From positions 1 through 48,050 of the forward strand of contig JAPYVG010000012.1 in the NCBI GenBank assembly GCA_028277025.1: a stretch of 48,050 bases of DNA, read 5' to 3'. This document shows, piece by piece, positions 34,963-44,367 of this stretch. Both the position numbers and the translations under genes were made by a program. The notes beneath the pieces are model-generated. The model saw only the letters and a program-made list of their open reading frames with translations, did not search any database and was not told where the DNA came from. Source of the DNA: Sulfolobaceae archaeon (GTDB lineage Archaea > Thermoproteota > Thermoprotei_A > Sulfolobales > Sulfolobaceae). Each line of letters begins with the position of its first letter. Position 1 is the stretch's first letter.

Positions 34963-36248
34963 ACTTTAATTTTTTTGTTATTATAACTATCCTAACCTTA
35001 TTATTGCTTCCATCAATAACGTGGAACATACTCCAGGCTTATTATATGTACTTATCACAGAAAATAAGTGGAGTCGAGGAAGAAGATAAAGAAACTATAA
35101 AGAGAAAATATTCCATAATAGTTGCGATAAAAAACGAGGACAGAGAGACAATCGTGAACCTAATAGAGAATCTGAGAAATTTAAATTATGATAATTATGA
35201 AGTTATAATAGTATCTGATGATAGTGAAGAGAAATTTAATGGACTCTTCAAAAAAATATTTTTACCAAATAATTTTAGAATTTTGCGACGAGAAAACCCG
35301 ATAGGGGGTAAAGCCGGAGCGCTAAACTACGCTTTGAAATTATCAACAGGTGATTATTTGCTATTTCTCGATGCTGATGCTAGAATAGATAAGGATTTCT
35401 TATTAAGATTATCCAAAAGGGATTATACAGCTGCATCTTTTAGGTTAAGGATATATGATATACAGACTAGTATACAAAAATATTACGCAGAATTCACTGA
35501 AAAGGTTATGACGTCACTGTTTCTAGTAAGAGCAAGATTAGGTTTTCCAATTTTCCCTAATGGTTCGGCCTTCTCAATTCGTAAAGAGGAACTAATTAGA
35601 ATAGGTGGATGGAAAGTTGGGAGCATTACCGAAGATTTAGAGTTAGGTATTAGATTGTTTTTATCCGGGGTAAAAGTAGTATATTATAACGACCTTGTAA
35701 TTTACGTTAAAGCACCGTATACTCTAGGTGATTTATTTAGGCAAATAGAAAGATGGTCTTACGGCTCTTCGCAACTCCTTTTCGAGTCCCTAAAACTATT
35801 TAAAAGCTTAAAAGGAATAGAAGGTTTTATGTACGCACAACAATGGGGACTTTATCCTTCTCTCATAGCAATAGTATCGCTTTCAGCAATTACATTTCCT
35901 TTACTAAAAATAAATCAATTTTTACTATTAGTTATTTTATTGCCTTATATCTTGTCTTTACTTATTTACTCTTTTGAAACAAAACAAAAAGAGATAGATG
36001 TTAAAATTATCATAACAATAATCAATGCATCACTTATAGGTTATTTGAAAGGTTTATTCAGAATACCGTTTAGTTGGAAAGTGACACCTAAAACTCTTGT
36101 TAAGCAAGATGATGATAAGAATAAATCTACATTTAGCGGCTTTATTCAAGTTATCTTATTAAGTATAGCCTTTTTTGATTCAGTGTTTGGTTACTGGTTT
36201 ATTACGGTTATATTAGTAATTTTTAGCATTACTGAACAACTTGCTTAG
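34959..36248 (+). CDS. Membrane glycosyltransferase, family 2
   Basis: A 429-residue GT2 enzyme. One N-terminal transmembrane helix precedes a cytosolic GT-A domain with [26 protein letters not shown] (DxD), EDLELGIRL and the QIERWSYGS motif (Q/RxxRW) of processive enzymes. Three or four transmembrane helices make up the last 150 residues. The layout resembles cellulose/hyaluronan synthase-like and ceramide glucosyltransferase-like enzymes, suggesting use of a lipid-linked or polysaccharide acceptor. The 3' end overlaps the opposing secretion ATPase gene by 20 nt. Confidence 0.88.
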   Translation: MNFNFFVIITILTLLLLPSITWNILQAYYMYLSQKISGVEEEDKETIKRKYSIIVAIKNEDRETIVNLIENLRNLNYDNYEVIIVSDDSEEKFNGLFKKIFLPNNFRILRRENPIGGKAGALNYALKLSTGDYLLFLDADARIDKDFLLRLSKRDYTAASFRLRIYDIQTSIQKYYAEFTEKVMTSLFLVRARLGFPIFPNGSAFSIRKEELIRIGGWKVGSITEDLELGIRLFLSGVKVVYYNDLVIYVKAPYTLGDLFRQIERWSYGSSQLLFESLKLFKSLKGIEGFMYAQQWGLYPSLIAIVSLSAITFPLLKINQFLLLVILLPYILSLLIYSFETKQKEIDVKIIITIINASLIGYLKGLFRIPFSWKVTPKTLVKQDDDKNKSTFSGFIQVILLSIAFFDSVFGYWFITVILVIFSITEQLA

Positions 36249-37965
36249 TTCCAGCCATTGCTTGAACTTCTCTCATCGCTTCTTCTGGCCTTAAACTATA
36301 CTTAATTACATACTTCTTAAGCAACTTATAACTTTCTTTATTCTGCACGATTTGTCTAGCTGAAGCTAATAATTTTAAGTATGTAGCTCTTCTTTCTAAT
36401 TCTGCCTTTACATCGTCGAAGTTTTTACCAGCCTCCTCGACTCTAGCCCTTAAAACTACCATTGAACCATAATCTAATACGTGAGAATCTGTATTCGGAT
36501 CCCATCTAACACTCCTCCTCAGATCATTATAAGAGACTATCTCATCTATTGCTACAGCCCTTCTCCTCAGTACGATCTTATCACCTACATATAACGGTAA
36601 ACGTCTGACCGTTATAATTATGTTCATCATCGGAATCCACTGGGAGGGAATGTTCAAAGGCTCATTCATTAGCCTTTTAACGGCACTCTCGCTATCGTAT
36701 GCGTGGAAAGTAGTTGCACCACCGTGACCAGTAGATATTGCTTGGAACAATACGTAAGCCTCTTCACCTCTTATCTCTCCGACTACTATTATATCCGGTC
36801 TATATCTTAATGACAACTTTAGTAAGTCCATTAAAGATACCTCTTTCCCTAGTCCTCCATATGCTGGCCTAGCATATAACTGAACCCAGTTATCTTGAGC
36901 TAATCTTAACTCTGGAATATCCTCTATTGAGACTACCTTCATAGATTCCTTCACCAGGTTTAGTATAGCGTTAAGTACTGTAGTCTTACCAGCACCTGTT
37001 ACTCCTATTACCATGAAAGACATTTTCATGTCTATTGCGTACCATAAGTACGCAGCGACCTCTGGGGATAATACTTTAGAGTTTATGAGGTCAAGAATGG
37101 TTATGGGACTCTCGCTGAACCTTCTAATCACGAATGATGAACCGTTCATTGAAACCTCTCTTCTAAAGGTTGCTGCAATCCTATCCCCTTTTGGTAAAAT
37201 ACCGTCTGCTATAGGAGTTGCAACTGAAATAGTTTTATTAGCCAAAGAAATAAATCTCAAGACTAACTCGTCTAATAGTTGTTCTCCATCTATAATTTTA
37301 CCAAATAAATTCATAGACTTAGTAAGAACTATATTTGTTGGTGTATATTCGAATTGCCTGTGGTAAACATAAATCGGTAAGTTAATTCCACTTACTGAAA
37401 CATCCTCAATATTAGTATCAAATAAGAGAGGGGTGAGAATGTTATAACCGAACATATTTCTCAATAAATAGTATAGTGCAACTTTAAACGGAGTAGAAAT
37501 TACATTTAATTCACCTATCTTACCTTGGAAGACTTTAAGGTCTGTCCTCTTTTTGCTTAAGTTATTTAGTATTCCGCCTAATGGAATATAATCAACGTTT
37601 TCTAATAGGCTTCTCTCAATTTCAGAGACCAATAATAAGTAAATGTTAAAAGTATTAATATCCATGATTGGCTCTATTAAATTGTATTTGTAGATTCCCT
37701 TTTCCTCATCATAAGTTATAAATACATTAGGTTTTGCTATAGATAACTCTATTTTATTATTTAGAAAATCTTGAATTATTTGATCGGGGATTGTATGTGA
37801 TAAATCTATTTCATATTGTGCATATACTTCTCCTTCGATACTCTGAACTGGAATAAAAAGTGGATATAAAGAATATGGTAAATCCAACTCTTCTATTTGT
37901 GTAACCGTCTTTGATTCACTTTTCCCGTTTTTTGATAATTGTAATTTCGGTAATTTCATTATCAT
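36229..37965 (-). CDS. Type IV pilus/secretion ATPase (GspE/TadA family)
   Basis: A 578-residue hexameric motor ATPase. After a 270-residue N-terminal region, the core has Walker A GVTGAGKTT near residue 325, an Asp box (VVSIEDIPELRL), Walker B IIVVGEIRGEEAYVL, and the His box AISTGHGGATTFHA. Archaeal relatives drive pilus assembly (UpsE, AapE), sugar-binding bindosomes or the archaellum (ArlI). It follows its partner TadC-like gene by 29 nt, and GAGGTG (37973-37978, minus strand) marks the start. No pilin or prepilin peptidase gene is nearby, so the filament type is unknown. Confidence 0.92.
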   Translation of the reverse strand: MIMKLPKLQLSKNGKSESKTVTQIEELDLPYSLYPLFIPVQSIEGEVYAQYEIDLSHTIPDQIIQDFLNNKIELSIAKPNVFITYDEEKGIYKYNLIEPIMDINTFNIYLLLVSEIERSLLENVDYIPLGGILNNLSKKRTDLKVFQGKIGELNVISTPFKVALYYLLRNMFGYNILTPLLFDTNIEDVSVSGINLPIYVYHRQFEYTPTNIVLTKSMNLFGKIIDGEQLLDELVLRFISLANKTISVATPIADGILPKGDRIAATFRREVSMNGSSFVIRRFSESPITILDLINSKVLSPEVAAYLWYAIDMKMSFMVIGVTGAGKTTVLNAILNLVKESMKVVSIEDIPELRLAQDNWVQLYARPAYGGLGKEVSLMDLLKLSLRYRPDIIVVGEIRGEEAYVLFQAISTGHGGATTFHAYDSESAVKRLMNEPLNIPSQWIPMMNIIITVRRLPLYVGDKIVLRRRAVAIDEIVSYNDLRRSVRWDPNTDSHVLDYGSMVVLRARVEEAGKNFDDVKAELERRATYLKLLASARQIVQNKESYKLLKKYVIKYSLRPEEAMREVQAMAGTKQVVQ

Positions 37966-37972
37966 TATTTTT

Positions 37973-37978
37973 CACCTC
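37973..37978 (-). promoter_or_regulatory. Shine-Dalgarno site of the secretion ATPase gene
   Basis: GAGGTG on the minus strand is 7 nt before ATG 37963-37965. Internal genes of operons here carry such sites, whereas first genes tend to be leaderless. This supports co-transcription with the TadC-like gene. Confidence 0.55.
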
Positions 37979-37994
37979 TTATCTATATAAGCTT

Positions 37995-39887
37995 TTATAA
38001 TGTCGGTGCCGTCGGCGAAGACACGAAAGAGAAGCGTACTAGCAGAACCATCAATAATAGGAACATAGTTATTACCGTAAGTATTATAGCATGCTTATAA
38101 CCAGATGCGACCCTACCCCTAGCTAATTTCCCTACTAGTAAGCCGGCTAAAACGGCATTAAACACTGACGATAATGCTGTCATATAAATTGCTTTAGGAA
38201 CTAGTACCGTTGCTGAAGCTAATGGACCATAAGTGAATGCGAATTTTCCAGCAGTTATTAAAGATAGTATTGCACTAGACAAGATTACAGATGTTACTAA
38301 TGCAAGTATAGAACCTACATACGGCATGTAGAGTAGGACTTTAATTTTAGCGTAATACTCATTCCTTATCCTTATTTGCGAATCTAACTGATCTGCTAAA
38401 ATTTCTACTGATTCTGGCGTTAAACTACCAATCTCTATCATGTCAGCTAATGCGTTGAAAGCCACTCTCGTAGGAAAGTCAATTATAGTTTCTGAAGCCT
38501 TTCTAAAAGCATCCTTTAATGGTACTCCTAGTCTGATATATGCATAAAGCCTCTTCAGAACAACTTGTAATTTACCCATTTCACTACTATCCTTCAGATT
38601 CTTTATTACAGTTTCTGGTGTTAAACCAGCCCTTACTCCCTCTCCTATAGCCCTTAACAATCTAACGACATAAATGTCATACCCAGTACCTTCCCTTAAT
38701 TCCCTTTCCGCCATAACTGAAGCTGGAACTAATGCAATTATAAACCCTAATGATAAACCAACAACTGTAGCTGGCACTGCAAATGTGGTTCCGCTTAATG
38801 TAAACAGTTCTATTAGCAAATATTCAAGGGAAACCACGGGATAATTAAAGATCCTTGCCATTAAAGGTTCTAAAATCATCATTAGAACAATTCCTAGAAT
38901 GAAACCCACTGGGAAAAGCATTAGAAAGATCTTGTCTGCTCTTAATTGCTTTTCTGGGAATTTAAATTGCAATGAATCAACCATCCATATAAATATCACA
39001 TTCACTATAGGTATGAATACAACTACCAGAACTCCAATTATCGGTAACGGAAGAACTTTAAGTAATGTGAAAACTGATTCTAAAATTAGAATCAGATAAA
39101 TGGTAATAAAACCAGAAGCTAACCATGTTACATATCCCTCTCCCACACCAGAAAGCCTATCAGCTGCTACAGACGCTAGAAGCTCAATTCTTTTTAATAT
39201 ATCCTTAACCTTACTTGACATTGTTTCATAAACTGGAGCACCAGTTACTATAGCTGTAATATAAGTAGACATTAATTCATCGTAAAGTTTAGATGGAACT
39301 ATAGTAATTGAACTCTCTACCGCTTTTTCCACACCTTCTCCTAAATAACTCATTCTTTTTACTATATATTTTGACACTGCATTAATATAGTTAAACGCTT
39401 TGGTTTTACTCAAGTTTTCAAATAATATTTTTGGAGAAAGCCCAGATCTTAAGAAGACTAAAAACATCGCTGAAAAAGCTGGAGTTTCGGCTTCAATTCC
39501 TATCCTCCTAGCCTCTATTTTCTGTGAGATATTCATTTCAAAAATTAAGTAAGTAATCACGGGTATTATGACACCAAAAATGAAACTCATTATTCCAAAG
39601 ACTGCAAACTTAGGGTTATGAGTTAAGACAAAATCCCTAAAAGCAAAAATACCTATTATGATTAGGGCAAACATTGCGATCATTGACGTTATTAAGAAGA
39701 ACAAAAGCCTAGAAGCCAAAATTTGAGGATCGTCTGGCATTCCAGCTTGTAGAAGCTTCCTTTCTAAAGACTTAGATAACGATTTAGCTAATGAAGATTT
39801 ATAAAACATTAGGTCTATGCTCGAGTAATTTTGATTTTTAGTAATTTTATTCCTTCCATTTTGCTTTTTTGATAACTTTAATGCCAT
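37995..39887 (-). CDS. TadC/GspF-like pilus platform membrane protein
   Basis: A 630-residue membrane protein with two GspF/TadC (T2SSF) modules. The first cytosolic helical module (PAFSAMFLVFLRSGLSPKILFENL) and the second (YDIYVVRLLRAIGEGVRAGLTPETVIKNL) each precede transmembrane helices; about nine helices are visible. It should form the inner-membrane platform turned by the ATPase encoded next. A TATA-like ATTTATATG lies about 25 nt before the ATG, so the two-gene unit has its own promoter. Confidence 0.9.
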   Translation of the reverse strand: MALKLSKKQNGRNKITKNQNYSSIDLMFYKSSLAKSLSKSLERKLLQAGMPDDPQILASRLLFFLITSMIAMFALIIIGIFAFRDFVLTHNPKFAVFGIMSFIFGVIIPVITYLIFEMNISQKIEARRIGIEAETPAFSAMFLVFLRSGLSPKILFENLSKTKAFNYINAVSKYIVKRMSYLGEGVEKAVESSITIVPSKLYDELMSTYITAIVTGAPVYETMSSKVKDILKRIELLASVAADRLSGVGEGYVTWLASGFITIYLILILESVFTLLKVLPLPIIGVLVVVFIPIVNVIFIWMVDSLQFKFPEKQLRADKIFLMLFPVGFILGIVLMMILEPLMARIFNYPVVSLEYLLIELFTLSGTTFAVPATVVGLSLGFIIALVPASVMAERELREGTGYDIYVVRLLRAIGEGVRAGLTPETVIKNLKDSSEMGKLQVVLKRLYAYIRLGVPLKDAFRKASETIIDFPTRVAFNALADMIEIGSLTPESVEILADQLDSQIRIRNEYYAKIKVLLYMPYVGSILALVTSVILSSAILSLITAGKFAFTYGPLASATVLVPKAIYMTALSSVFNAVLAGLLVGKLARGRVASGYKHAIILTVITMFLLLMVLLVRFSFVSSPTAPTL

Positions 39888-39926
39888 AATTTATAATATG
39901 TTATATCAGCATATAAATGTTCGTTT

Positions 39927-41006
39927 TTACGTTGTATGAATCTCTATAATGTCACCATCTTCTAAAACATGATACGCACCTACCTTTTGACCAGGGAACT
40001 TCACCGACTTCCCCCAAACCCTAGCATATTTAAATTGTTCAGCCAATTCGTTATGAAGCTTCTTAGCTACATCTATAACTGTAGCACCACGTTTTATTAC
40101 TAAAGGTTCACTTGAAGGCTTTTCCCCAGGTTCTTTAGTGTAAACCCTTATAACGTCAAGTCCTTTAAAAACCTCCTCCTTTAGTTTGTCCCATTCACCC
40201 CATTTCACAACAGTAAAGCCGTTGGTAATGAAGGGCTCTTCGGAAACTACTACACAGGGTTTATAAATGCTCGTCTCGAAAACCTCTCTTTCAATGTCAT
40301 CTAAAGTTACTTCTCCTATTATCTTCACTATTGCATTCTTAATCCCAAAACTCTCTAAGTATTTCCTAACTTCATCCTCATTCGTATTTATTAACTTGCC
40401 TAGATTTACTATTCTGATCCCGGAATTACCGTAACGACTCCTATCGATAATAACCCTACCACTGGGCTTTCGTGAGATAATACCGTTAGACTCCAGAAAC
40501 GATTTTAAATTATTAAACATCTGTTGATCTTTTACAACTAGAAGCAACTCATCGGCGTTTTTTGCTAGACCTACTATTTTACCTATCAAACTCCTAGCGT
40601 TAAATATGAGTTGTGGAGTGTTTATAAGTTGTATTTTAACGTCTTTATATTGCATCATCCCGGGAACAGGCATGTCTTTAGGATCTGTTTTGACGTTTGT
40701 TAACTCTCGCATTAACTTATTCTTTAACTCGTTGTCGCCAAGTAAGACTACTTGTCCCGCTCCCTCCTTTTCTATAAAGAATTGAATTCCTTTTCCTACT
40801 GACGAAGATTTTCTCTTTTCTAACTCTGCTTCCTCTTTTAGTTCCGCCAGTCGTCTTCTAGCCCAATAAACTAAATTTTCCGTGCCCTTATGTTTCGGTA
40901 CAGCACTTAGGAATTCTTGTAAGGCCTTAATCTTTTCTTCGGTAGTTTTTGCGTCCATATATTTTAACCATTTAGCTTTTGCCTCAGCGGGTAAGTTAGT
41001 TACCAT
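39927..41006 (-). CDS. TGS-domain DRG/Obg-like protein with degenerate P-loop
   Basis: A 359-residue protein laid out like archaeal DRG GTPases: an N-terminal helical region (WARRRLAELKEEAELEKRKS), a G domain near 85-260, and a C-terminal TGS domain (VIKRGATVIDVAKKLHNEL, ending VLEDGDIIEIHT). The G1 motif, normally GxPxVGKST, reads LGDNELKNKLM, and the G3 DTPG reads INTPQL. It is therefore unlikely to bind GTP in the usual way. It is the last gene of the aIF2 beta-NMD3-rnhB operon, which suggests a ribosome-linked role. Confidence 0.8.
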   Translation of the reverse strand: MVTNLPAEAKAKWLKYMDAKTTEEKIKALQEFLSAVPKHKGTENLVYWARRRLAELKEEAELEKRKSSSVGKGIQFFIEKEGAGQVVLLGDNELKNKLMRELTNVKTDPKDMPVPGMMQYKDVKIQLINTPQLIFNARSLIGKIVGLAKNADELLLVVKDQQMFNNLKSFLESNGIISRKPSGRVIIDRSRYGNSGIRIVNLGKLINTNEDEVRKYLESFGIKNAIVKIIGEVTLDDIEREVFETSIYKPCVVVSEEPFITNGFTVVKWGEWDKLKEEVFKGLDVIRVYTKEPGEKPSSEPLVIKRGATVIDVAKKLHNELAEQFKYARVWGKSVKFPGQKVGAYHVLEDGDIIEIHTT

Positions 41007-41626
41007 TTCTCGATATAATAATTAGGTGCGATATCTTGTAAAATTTTCCACGTCCTTCTAATGATAGGAGGAGGAGAGGGAGACGAGGAATAAACTTTTT
41101 TAACCCACTCTATAGTCCTCTCGTCTCCAGGATATCCGCTACCGAAGTCCCCGTAAAAAGTCTTAAGACTCTCAATATACCTATCCCTTATAACCTTAGC
41201 TATTATACTTGCAGAACTACATTCAGTAAAATAAACGTCAGCATTATGTACAATATTTGCCTTTACGTTCAAACCTTTTACAAACTCCTCAACCTCTCTC
41301 ATATTGCCTACTTTATCAATCGTTACTATAGAGGGCTTAAGAACTGATAAAGCCGACAATATTTTTATAATACTTACATATGTTAACTTATTCAAGTTTT
41401 CTTTATCTATTTCTTCTGGGAACACTTTCACTGACATTACAGCTTTTGAATAAAAGGTTATTAGATTGAATAACTCTTCCCTTTTCTTCCTTGTCAGTTT
41501 TTTACTATCTTTTACACCGTGCCTCTTCAGTACTTCCAAATACTTATCATCTATTGCTACTCCAGCGACTATCATAGGCCCTATTAACGAACCCCTACCC
41601 GCCTCATCGATACCTATTACTATCAT
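41000..41626 (-). CDS. rnhB: Ribonuclease HII
   Basis: A 208-residue RNase HII that cuts RNA in RNA-DNA hybrids, including single ribonucleotides. The catalytic DEAGRGSLIGP motif lies near residue 7 (Asp, Glu), with VTIDKVGN and YFTECSSASIIAKV carrying further acidic residues, and GSGYPGDERT near the end. It overlaps NMD3 upstream by 4 nt and the TGS gene downstream by 7 nt. Confidence 0.96.
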   Translation of the reverse strand: MIVIGIDEAGRGSLIGPMIVAGVAIDDKYLEVLKRHGVKDSKKLTRKKREELFNLITFYSKAVMSVKVFPEEIDKENLNKLTYVSIIKILSALSVLKPSIVTIDKVGNMREVEEFVKGLNVKANIVHNADVYFTECSSASIIAKVIRDRYIESLKTFYGDFGSGYPGDERTIEWVKKVYSSSPSPPPIIRRTWKILQDIAPNYYIEKW

Positions 41627-42333
41627 AACCTAACAGAAATAACAGTCTTAGCGGATTTTTTACCGTTTTTCATTCTTTCATCCTGATAACTCTCAGTAAT
41701 CTTAATATCTTTCAAAGTAGAAGAGACTGTAGATACAAGCTTTTTAGCGACGCTCTTTTTTATAAAATAATAGTCCACTCCCTCCTTCCCTTCAATAACA
41801 TCGGATAAACTGTCAATGACTTCTTCGTTAAAGAAGGACTCAAAGACTTGCCTCTTATTTGCGTCCAATTTACCCTCTTTAAACCTTAACTGAATTATAG
41901 CTTCATAATAATGACCCTTTTTCCTCATGCACGAGGGACAAATAGTCCTCTCAATTTTAGCATTCACAGTTTTAATTACTCTAAACTCTTTACCCCTTAC
42001 TTTGCCTTTAATTTCTATATTCACAAAAAGATGACCGTGCTGATCGTAATGTTGATTAATAATATTATAATCCACTTCTTCTACGTTATCATCGAGTTTA
42101 ACTCTCCTACCCAGCTCTCTATAAACTATTGATTCAAAAACAGACATTGAGGGGTCATTAGGCTTAACCCACTTACCTTCAACCCATTCAGAGCCACAAA
42201 TTTTGCAACACTTTCCGTGAATTTCTTTAGGGACTTGAACTAGCTCTTTAGTCTTAATATAACAGTCTAAGCAAAGTGAACCTATAAACTCTCCATCCTC
42301 TCTACCGCAAACTACACAAAACTTTCTTACCAT
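41623..42333 (-). CDS. NMD3-like ribosome biogenesis protein
   Basis: A 236-residue archaeal homologue of the N-terminal part of NMD3, the eukaryotic 60S export adaptor. Zinc-binding cysteines are FCVVCGRE, LCLDCY, CCKICGSEW and ICPSCMRKKG. The following domain is typical (GHYYEAIIQLR). Archaea have no nuclear export, so a role in large-subunit maturation or aIF6-related checks is likely. It lies 2 nt after DUF424 and is part of a translation operon. Confidence 0.9.
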   Translation of the reverse strand: MVRKFCVVCGREDGEFIGSLCLDCYIKTKELVQVPKEIHGKCCKICGSEWVEGKWVKPNDPSMSVFESIVYRELGRRVKLDDNVEEVDYNIINQHYDQHGHLFVNIEIKGKVRGKEFRVIKTVNAKIERTICPSCMRKKGHYYEAIIQLRFKEGKLDANKRQVFESFFNEEVIDSLSDVIEGKEGVDYYFIKKSVAKKLVSTVSSTLKDIKITESYQDERMKNGKKSAKTVISVRL

Positions 42334-42335
42334 TA

Positions 42336-42635
42336 TTATAAGTTGTAGATTTGGGCAAATTTAATGCCTTCTATTTCTAACACCCCATCTTTAGCAACAA
42401 AACCCCTTTTTACAGCCTCGTCTACTATCTCTTTTCCCACAATATTTACCACATTAGCCCCATCAATTAAGGAAAAAGCGTATTCTAAACCTACTTCTTG
42501 CCCACCGTAAAACTCCTCATTTATAACTAGCTTTATATCTCCTTTAGTGAATGTCTTTCCTATTAATTCCGGTTCACAAATATTTACAAGAACATAACCG
42601 TTTTGCCTGATCACATTAAGGCTTACTCTTCTCAT
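42336..42635 (-). CDS. DUF424 family protein
   Basis: A 99-residue archaeal protein of the DUF424 family. Typical stretches are VLVNICEPELIGKTF, FYGGQEVGLEYAFSLI, ANVVNIVGKEIVDEAVKRGF and GIKFAQIYNL. The start is ATG 42633-42635, which overlaps the aIF2 beta stop (ATGA); the frame reads 39 nt further upstream but without family character. It is widely found next to aIF2 beta or NMD3 genes, suggesting a translation role that has not been shown. Confidence 0.87.
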   Translation of the reverse strand: MRRVSLNVIRQNGYVLVNICEPELIGKTFTKGDIKLVINEEFYGGQEVGLEYAFSLIDGANVVNIVGKEIVDEAVKRGFVAKDGVLEIEGIKFAQIYNL

Positions 42636-43057
42636 AAAGGTTTCACCGGAGTCTGTGCACCACACGCTAAACACGAAATATACCAGATCTTCTTTTCTTT
42701 CTTTAATACGGTATCGAGACTCTTACATGTACTGCACTGCACATAAGCCCTTAAGAACCTCTCAAATAGCATGTTTATTACTGACGAAGAGAACTTACCT
42801 TGAATAACTAGTTGTCCATTTTCATTAATACTACCCGGAGCTGCCAGTTCTTTAAGTAAATATCTCATGCATATTTTATCTTCTCTTCTTATCCTATCAC
42901 AATACTCACTAAAGTTCTTTATTATAGTATTATTACCTATATGTAGAATTATTAGTGTCGGAAGAGCTTGGCCACTCACTTTTTGCACTTTATCTGGTAA
43001 TTTAGAATACAACCTATCAAGTAAAGCCTTGTATTGCTCTTCAGTTTGTTGAGTCAC
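42632..43057 (-). CDS. Translation initiation factor aIF2, subunit beta
   Basis: A 141-residue aIF2 beta, which with the alpha and gamma subunits brings initiator tRNA to the ribosome. The central domain has LIILHIGNNTIIKNF and DRIRREDKICMRYLLKEL; the C-terminal zinc ribbon has VQCSTCKSLDT and ISCLACGA. GTG at 43055-43057 is the start, about 26 nt behind the TATA-like element in the divergent promoter. It leads the operon aIF2 beta-DUF424-NMD3-rnhB-TGS protein. Confidence 0.95.
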   Translation of the reverse strand: MTQQTEEQYKALLDRLYSKLPDKVQKVSGQALPTLIILHIGNNTIIKNFSEYCDRIRREDKICMRYLLKELAAPGSINENGQLVIQGKFSSSVINMLFERFLRAYVQCSTCKSLDTVLKKEKKIWYISCLACGAQTPVKPL

Positions 43058-43097
43058 AAGTAATCTTAAGAACTCTGAGTATAAATTACTTGTGACT
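43052..43097. promoter_or_regulatory. 13-bp inverted repeat in the aIF2 beta/methylthiotransferase promoter
   Basis: AGTCACAAGTAAT (43052-43064) and ATTACTTGTGACT (43085-43097) are perfect inverted repeats with 20 nt between them. A TATA-like AGTATAAATTA (43078-43088) lies in the gap and can be read both ways. The left arm covers the GTG start of aIF2 beta; the right arm lies just before the GTG at 43102. The symmetry suggests common control of both operons. Confidence 0.5.
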
Positions 43098-43101
43098 TAC
43101 A

Positions 43102-44367
43102 GTGAAGGTTTATATTGAAACTTATGGCTGTGCACTCAATAGGGGAGATACGTATATAATGGAAACATTACTTAGGGACAGAGGACATGAGATAGTTAGT
43201 AATATTAAAGAAGCTGACGCCATTGTACTAAATACATGTGCTGTAAGGCTTGAAACGGAAGAGAGGATGAAGCAGAGGATTAAGGAGCTAAGAAAAGAGA
43301 GTAAAAAACTAGTTATTGCAGGTTGTTTAGCTGGTGCCGAACCCGCTATGGTAATGGCATTGGCCCCAGAAGCCTCAATAATAGGGCCTCAGAGTGTAGA
43401 TAAAATAATTGATGTAATAGAAAGTCCGACGAGAATAGTTCACTTAGAAGAGAGTAAAAAATTGATAACACCAAGGGTCTTTGAGGGAAAAATTGCAATA
43501 ATACCGGTAGCAGATGGTTGTGCTGGAGATTGTAATTTTTGTATAACTAAATTAGCTAGGAGAAAACTCAGAAGCTATCCGCCTCACTTAATAGTTGAAT
43601 CAGTGAGAGAAGCTGTTAAAAATGGTGCAGTAGAAATAGAGTTAACTGGGCAAGACACTGCGGCTTACGGGCTGGATATAGGGAATATTAAACTCTCAGA
43701 TTTAGTTAAAAAAGTAGTTGAAATCGAAGGAGATTTTATGATAAGAATAGGCATGATGACACCTGAACAAGCGATAAGAGATATAGACGGTTTATTAGAA
43801 GTATTAAGGGACAAGAAAGTATTTAAATTCGTTCATCTCCCAGTCCAGAGCGGGGATGATAGGGTTCTGAAATTAATGAATAGGAAATATACTGTGGACG
43901 AATATAGGTCTTTGGTTAAAGAAATTAGGAGTAAAATACCTATTGTTAATATAACCACTGATATTATTATAGGTCATCCAGGGGAAGATGAAGAGGCATT
44001 TAACAATACGTTAAACTTGATAAAGGAATTGAAGTTCGATAGAATTCATTTGGCTATGTATTCTATAAGACCAAATACCAAAAGTGCTTCAATGCCTCAA
44101 GTTCCAGATCCAGTAAAGAAGGCCAGAATGCAAATCGCTAACAAGGTTTATGAAGATGTAGCATACCAAGTTCATTCAGAATATGTAGGAAGTATTACTA
44201 ATATAATAACTACTGAACATGGGAGAAAGGGTTCAGTAATAGGTAGAACCATAAATTATATTCCAGTAGTGATTAAGGATAGCGTAGAATTAGGTAAAAG
44301 AATTAATGTAAGAATAACAGAGGCCTCTTTCTTTGACCTTAGGGGTGAACCAGTAGGCTTTGTTTAA
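43102..44367 (+). CDS. tRNA N6-threonylcarbamoyladenosine methylthiotransferase
   Basis: A 421-residue radical SAM methylthiotransferase of the MtaB/CDKAL1 type that makes ms2t6A in tRNA. The N-terminal domain has three cysteines (YIETYGCALNR, LNTCAV, VIAGCLA) for one 4Fe-4S cluster. The radical SAM motif is CAGDCNFC. The HLPVQSGDDRVLKLMNRKY and TDIIIGHPGED stretches are typical. A C-terminal TRAM-like domain ends the protein. Start is GTG. It faces aIF2 beta across a symmetric promoter region. Confidence 0.93.
   Translation: MKVYIETYGCALNRGDTYIMETLLRDRGHEIVSNIKEADAIVLNTCAVRLETEERMKQRIKELRKESKKLVIAGCLAGAEPAMVMALAPEASIIGPQSVDKIIDVIESPTRIVHLEESKKLITPRVFEGKIAIIPVADGCAGDCNFCITKLARRKLRSYPPHLIVESVREAVKNGAVEIELTGQDTAAYGLDIGNIKLSDLVKKVVEIEGDFMIRIGMMTPEQAIRDIDGLLEVLRDKKVFKFVHLPVQSGDDRVLKLMNRKYTVDEYRSLVKEIRSKIPIVNITTDIIIGHPGEDEEAFNNTLNLIKELKFDRIHLAMYSIRPNTKSASMPQVPDPVKKARMQIANKVYEDVAYQVHSEYVGSITNIITTEHGRKGSVIGRTINYIPVVIKDSVELGKRINVRITEASFFDLRGEPVGFV

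Noticed and set aside
37013..37366. Plus-strand frame of 117 codons inside the secretion ATPase gene
   Set aside because: Antisense to conserved ATPase motifs.
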